Shown here piece after piece: positions 42,343-64,000 of a DNA stretch of 64,000 nucleotides. This DNA is from Mugil cephalus (Eukaryota > Chordata > Actinopteri > Mugiliformes > Mugilidae), in NCBI RefSeq assembly GCF_022458985.1, contig NC_061783.1, forward strand, positions 13,523,913 to 13,587,912, given 5' to 3'. Position 1 is the stretch's first letter, and every line of letters starts with the position of its first letter. The translations under genes were made by a program, and so were the position numbers. The notes under the pieces are model-generated. The model saw only the letters and a program-made list of their open reading frames with translations. It was not told the origin of the DNA and did not search any database.

Positions 42343-42674
42343 TTTATTTCTTTTTGTAACAAGTCGGTGAAGCTGGAGTAGACATTCAAGGACTGGACGG
42401 TAACGTACAAGAAGGGGCTTGACTAACGTATCGGATTTTTTTTCAGTCGACGTGTTACTGATTCAAAAAGCGAGGCCAAGTAACGTTAGAATAGCTTTTA
42501 GTAGCTCTGTTTGTCAAATTTGACAGTTTTTTTAATCCAAACAGAAGTCGACACCGCGTCATTTTAGTTGGACCAGCTTTTAATTTTTATTCGAAAACGG
42601 TGCAACTGACAAGTCAGCGGTTGTGTAACGTTTCCCCATTCTGCCCCGAACTGACGTGACGCTCTGACCGTTAG

Positions 42675-48558
<5,884 letters not shown>

Positions 48559-49085
48559 ACTCAAGGTATGACTATTATTATTACTTCTACACGGGTACAT
48601 ATCTGCTGGGATTGTTTTGAGCAAGAAGTTAATTTTAACGTTAGTTGTAAATCATTCATATCTGTATTTTTGTTTTCACAGGAGTGGGGATCCTTGAGAC
48701 TAGCTTCACCGATGGACAAATTAGTTTCACCATGAAAAAAGTAAAAAAATACACAAAACAAAGTAAAAAGAAATTAAATAATATATTAAAAAAAAAAAAC
48801 AACACAACAACAACGGAAACAAGTCTACAACCAGGCCTGTCAATGAAAAGAAACACGGGTCTGGTTTGCTAAACTTAAAAAGAGAAAATACCCAAAAAAA
48901 GAGAAAAAAATAAAATAAAAAACGAGGGGTTTTAGAGGAGAGTTCTGTGAAAAGATATTAAAGCATTTGTTTCTTCCATTTTATCCCTTTTAAACATTTG
49001 AATGTTTGGGCTGTGGAAGCCTGCTATTGTGAACATTTCCTTGACCTTTGCTTGCTTGAATAAAACTTAAAATAATAATTATGTG
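48559..49085 (+). other. pabpc1: pabpc1 3' untranslated region, split by an intron
   Basis: Seven bases after the stop, a GTATGA donor (48566) is followed by a TTTTCACAG acceptor near 48682, so the last exon is probably noncoding. An AATAAA signal is at 49059-49064. A-rich stretches at 48735-48925 lie in this last exon. Confidence 0.6.
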
Positions 49086-49468
49086 TCTTTTTTTTGAAAT
49101 GACGAGCATGTACTTATTGCTTATACCAGACGTTTTTGTAGTTATACTTCCAAATGTCCTAATTACAATAAGACAAATAATCTGAGAAGTGATGGAGTGG
49201 TCCACCAGAGGGTCTGCTCTGGCATGAAGTGTGAAAATGACATAAAAGACAATGATAATAACTGCTATTCCTAATGTGTCCAGTAGGCAGTAGTCACACA
49301 GCGATGTGCCCACATTACATATATCAGGATTTTTTTTTTTTTTTTTGAGGAATAGTTTATTAAATGTAAACATTCTCCTGATTTACTTGTTCTTTGTTCT
49401 GAAACAAGTGCAGAAAATCAGGAGTTGTCACAAAATGACGCGGACACACTGAAGCTTTGTTTCAAGTT

Positions 49469-49474
49469 TTTAAT
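49469..49474 (-). terminator. afp4: Polyadenylation signal ATTAAA for afp4
   Basis: ATTAAA on the minus strand lies 105 bases after the stop codon, with a second possible signal, AATAAA, near 49361-49356. The gene converges with pabpc1, whose signal is about 400 bp away. Confidence 0.5.
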
Positions 49475-49579
49475 TGTGCTTTGAGACAGATGACGCACGT
49501 CAACAAGCACTGAAACACATTATCAGCTTCCTGAACACCAGTATCTCCATGAACTCGGTCCCACGACGGAGAAGATGGT

Positions 49580-50360
49580 TTACTGGCCGATGGCCTTGGC
49601 CTGCTCTGCCATTTTCTGGAACATGAGCTCCATCTGCTTCTGGAAGCTTTCGAGCATGGGCTGGACCTGGGTCTGCACGCTGGCAGCCATGGGTTTGATC
49701 TGCTCCTCCACGCTGGTGGCGACGCTCTGCAGCTGCTGCTGGATCTGAGCAGCCAGGGGCTCCAGCTGGGATTTCCTGTCCTCGAGGAAGGTCCTGGTGG
49801 GGCAGAAGATGAACCGCGACATATAAAAAATCGGAATACACAGTAATACTCCTGAAGGGCTCCTGCTTTTACATAAAAAGGAAACAACCTCAGTCCCTCA
49901 GAGTTGCTCTAATTATTTACATTTATTAGAGGAAAGATTCAGAATTAAAGAGTATAAATGGTAGTTTTGATGTGTAATTTAATACCATGGTTGGTAAATC
50001 TAATGACAGTGATGTTGTATATTAAAAATTACTTTAGGAAGTAGTAGAAGTAAATCATTTACATAAGAGAAGAAGTTATCTAATCAGTGTGCTACTCACT
50101 GGGCCTCGCTTGCAAGGTCTCTGGTGCGGATCATCTCAGTCAGCTCCTGAGTCATTTTGGTCTTCATCTCCTCAAAGTACTGACCGAGCCTCTCGATGTC
50201 GGCAGCATCCTGAGCGAAGCTTCCTGCGGGTTTTTGACGAAGCAGAAAAGTCTGAATGAATGGGAAGCTTTTATTTAATGAATCTTGAAGTGGGCTGAGC
50301 GCGCGCGCTACCTTGTGCCAGGGCGAGCACGACAACGGCTGCGATGAGGGAGAATTTCAT
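49580..50360 (-). CDS. afp4: Type IV antifreeze / apolipoprotein-like protein (3 coding exons)
   Basis: Secreted amphipathic helical protein of the fish type-4 ice-structuring family, related to exchangeable apolipoproteins. The coding exons are 50360-50312, 50223-50100 and 49793-49580, with phases that join correctly, giving 128 aa, the usual length. The signal peptide MKFSLIAAVVVLALAQG (about 1-20) is nearly identical to that of known members. The mature part starts near QDAADIERLGQYFEEMKTK and continues with TFLEDRKSQLEPLAAQIQ and VEEQIKPMAASVQTQVQPM. It is rich in Gln, Glu, Met and Ala and lacks Cys, as expected for a four-helix bundle. Known members are abundant in plasma and also occur in species that never meet ice, so an antifreeze role should not be assumed; lipid binding is the likely base function. 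Confidence 0.93.
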
Positions 50361-51181
50361 GACTGCTGACTGGGTAAGACCTAAAGAATGAACAAGCATT
50401 AATTCACATTGTTCTGAATGAGGATGATCAAACCTGATGCTATAACAAGCAGTAACTGTAAATGGTAACATTTTTTAACCAGTATAGATGTATAGTTAAC
50501 CCTTCCTGGTAGTTTTAGTGTTGAAAAGCAACATTACATGTCCAGCACTGACCTCAGGTGATGTTTTATGAAGGTGTTTTTTTTTTTTTTTCAGAAGTTG
50601 TGCGTGGGATTTGTTTAATCAGGTGAGTCGCTGTCCCACTCATAAAATAAATACTGTTGGACACTGTGTATTTGTCCAGTCCCCACACATACAGTTTATC
50701 TCCCTTAACAAGGTAACAAGGTTGTTACTGTGCAAAAGCTTAACCTACGCTATTTCTCCTGCCAATTACAGTCAGTAATAATAATAATATAGTAATACAA
50801 AAGGTAAAATAGAAAAGAAAGGGCCGCACTTTAGTGCTCACTGATACATTCAGATTTAGTAGTTTTTATGCAAAAATCAAACACAGTTTAAAAGTCAACT
50901 CTCTTAGACTCACTTAACATGAACATAATCCTTTATATTTAGTTAAAAATACTCATTCTCAACAGTTAAAATATATAATATATATTATTAATATATATAT
51001 ATATATTTTAGTCTAAGGATATAAATGTTACATTTAAGACAGTTTTCAGTTCAAGCCATTAAAAAGAAAACCCTTTTCTGTTCAAGAAGAATCTGAAGAG
51101 TCAGAAAACCGACACTCACCTGTACTGCAGGACAATGTGGACCTGATGGTGCCCACATGCAGGACCCTCAGGCTTCTTATA
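50361..51181 (-). promoter_or_regulatory. afp4: afp4 5' leader, noncoding first exon and TATA box
   Basis: On the minus strand a TATA box (TATAAG, 51181-51176) precedes a short exon ending at 51120 in front of a GTGAGT donor. Initiation about 30 bp below the TATA box would put the start near 51148. The matching acceptor (TTCTTTAG) lies just above 50380, giving a 20-base leader segment before the ATG. A short noncoding first exon is typical of apolipoprotein genes. Confidence 0.65.
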
Positions 51182-51775
51182 GCCCGGCGCCCGTGATGCA
51201 ACCCCGGCGTAACGCGAACCTGATTGGAGTGGATCCTGTGGTGGTGCTGACCCTTGCTGAATCACCTGCCACCTGGGCAAACTAAAGTCCAACAGTCCCT
51301 CTGCTGACTGTCCACCGTGTATCTTATCACACTGATTAAACCAATCACCCTAATCATCAGTGACAGCATCAGTGCTGCCACGGTGAGGCCACGTTAGAGA
51401 GGACTGGATGTCGTCAGCTCCAACGGACATGATAACGGGTATGTTTGTTGAATGAAGATCTTACTATTGTGGAATCCAGCTTAAATAAAGAAGCCCTGTC
51501 ATCCTCTTGTTTTCAGTCTTTGTGAAATTATAAATTTCCATGTGCGTTGATGAGTTCTGAATGATGCATTGTTTTACTGATGACTCACTATACTTTTTGG
51601 CTCATTGTATTTGTACTAATAGCTACCATTTGAATGACACCTTGGCATGAAGCGTTATTTAAGTGGCGGAGTGCTCTTGTTTTTTAGTTTTTCCTTTCTT
51701 TAGGAGAGATACAATCATTGGGGATCGGGTTTATTGATGAATTCTGACCAATAAAAATATACTACTTTGCTCCAG

Positions 51776-52320
51776 ACCCGACAGCTGCTTAATGGATTCG
51801 TTTAAACAGTGCATTTTCATCAAGCTCCATAATTTTTTCTTAGCTTCTCTCAATAAAATAAACTACTCTGAACCAGGACTCAACAGATGCTTAATGGACT
51901 GGAAAACCTGATTCTCGGTTGCCAACATTCATGGTTCCCAGAGGTTACGTCCTGTATTTGTATTAAGGAGTCCAATAAATTATTTTAAATTCTCTCTTCA
52001 AAAAAAAAAAGAAAGAAAAAAAAATGAGTGTCGTCCAGACTCAACAGATGCTTAATGGATCCGTTGAAGGGAAAAAAGTGACACAGTCATGCATGGTTCC
52101 CAGAGGTTATATCACACGTGTATTTTTAATCAATATCCATAAATTATTATAGAGGTTCTCTCAGCAGCTCCTTAACAGATGTGTTGTGTGAATGTAAAAC
52201 CTGAAATTCATTGTTCCCAGAGGTGGAATCCTAATTTGTGTTATTAGGAAAATGACTCAACACCTGTCAAATGGACTGCAGGGAGATATGCTTCACACGT
52301 TCATGTTCCCCCTGAAACTA
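51776..52320. repeat. Diverged tandem repeat, about 4-5 units of 100-160 bp
   Basis: The word CTCAACAGATGCTTAATGGA recurs at 51879 and 52040, with weaker forms at 51778, 52161 and 52256. A second word, CATGGTTCCCAGAGGTTA, recurs about 50 bases after the first at 51930 and 52092, with weaker forms at 52209 and 52302. Between them come AATAAATTATT and TCTCTC segments in the same order. I recognise no family. Confidence 0.75.
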
Positions 52321-52329
52321 CACTGATTT

Positions 52330-63596
<11,267 letters not shown>

Positions 63597-64000
63597 AATC
63601 CGCCGTCCATTGCGGGAAACGCGCCCTCGCATCCTGTAGGATTCCCGGTAACTGTATTGACCACTCCGCAGATAAACAGGTGACTTGTCCGAACTGTTTT
63701 CATTAGTTGGCTCACAGTATCCACATCGGTCCATAAAACACACACATGCCGCTATAGCCGTTACCTCTTTGTGCCTAATGAATACACAATAATGTGTGCT
63801 TGGCATTCCACCCGACTGGGGTCTCTTCACTATTTCGTAAGTGTGCACAAAGTACGCTTAAACAAACAAAGCCTTCCTCTGATCACTGAATGTATGGGAC
63901 ACACTAAGACCCATCAAACCAAACACTTAAGACATATAGATCATTTCTCAAGTCAGACCTGTGCGTTTCTTTAAGGCGTTGTATGTGTTTTCTTGCATGT
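63597..64000 (+). other. lix1l: lix1l 3' untranslated region, incomplete
   Basis: Sequence after the stop codon up to the window end. No canonical AATAAA is visible here, so the transcript probably continues beyond the window. Confidence 0.5.

Noticed and set aside
49462-49887. Two other long minus-strand frames over the afp4 last exon
   Set aside because: They are shifted frames of the same exon; the afp4 frame has the family match and correct splice phases.

Overview
The window is nuclear DNA from a teleost fish. Its genes are intron-rich, their predicted proteins match vertebrate families almost residue for residue, one gene encodes a type IV antifreeze-like apolipoprotein typical of fish, and the spaces between exons hold fish-type repeats: Tc1, hAT and piggyBac-like DNA elements, a tRNA-derived SINE, LINE tails and microsatellites.

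Six genes can be modelled from start codon to stop codon. (1) grhl2, minus strand, 16 coding exons between 878 and 17845, 613 aa, an epithelial transcription factor. (2) znf706, plus, 29127-29480, 76 aa. (3) a 14-3-3 gene, ywhaz by position but divergent, plus, 34781-39640, 250 aa. (4) pabpc1, plus, 42753-48558, 634 aa, with a TATA box, a likely TOP start and the A-rich self-regulatory leader known for this gene. (5) afp4-like, minus, 49580-50360, 128 aa. (6) lix1l, plus, 56058-63596, 357 aa. The order grhl2 - znf706 - ywhaz - pabpc1 matches the human 8q22 block. afp4 and lix1l are not part of that block in human, so a synteny change lies between pabpc1 and afp4.

Layout: 0-18 kb is grhl2 with several MITE-type insertions in its introns. 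18-29 kb is mostly intergenic and holds a CA/TG microsatellite, an 870-bp degenerate minisatellite and a G-rich tract. 29-42 kb holds znf706 and ywhaz; ywhaz has an RFX/CRE/CCAAT promoter cluster and a decayed LINE-like fragment in an intron. 42-51 kb holds pabpc1 and afp4, which converge. 51-56 kb is intergenic with a diverged tandem repeat. 56-64 kb is lix1l, whose introns carry a tRNA-Leu-like SINE, a broken Tc1/mariner element and the end of a second one.

The genes form no operon-like or pathway unit. znf706, ywhaz and pabpc1 are broadly expressed housekeeping genes; grhl2 and afp4 are tissue-restricted in other species. I found no retrovirus, Polinton, CRISPR or toxin system and nothing that looks like a wholly new biological system. 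The most interesting points are the divergent 14-3-3 protein, the regulatory clusters at the ywhaz, pabpc1 and grhl2 starts, and the unexplained tandem repeat near afp4.
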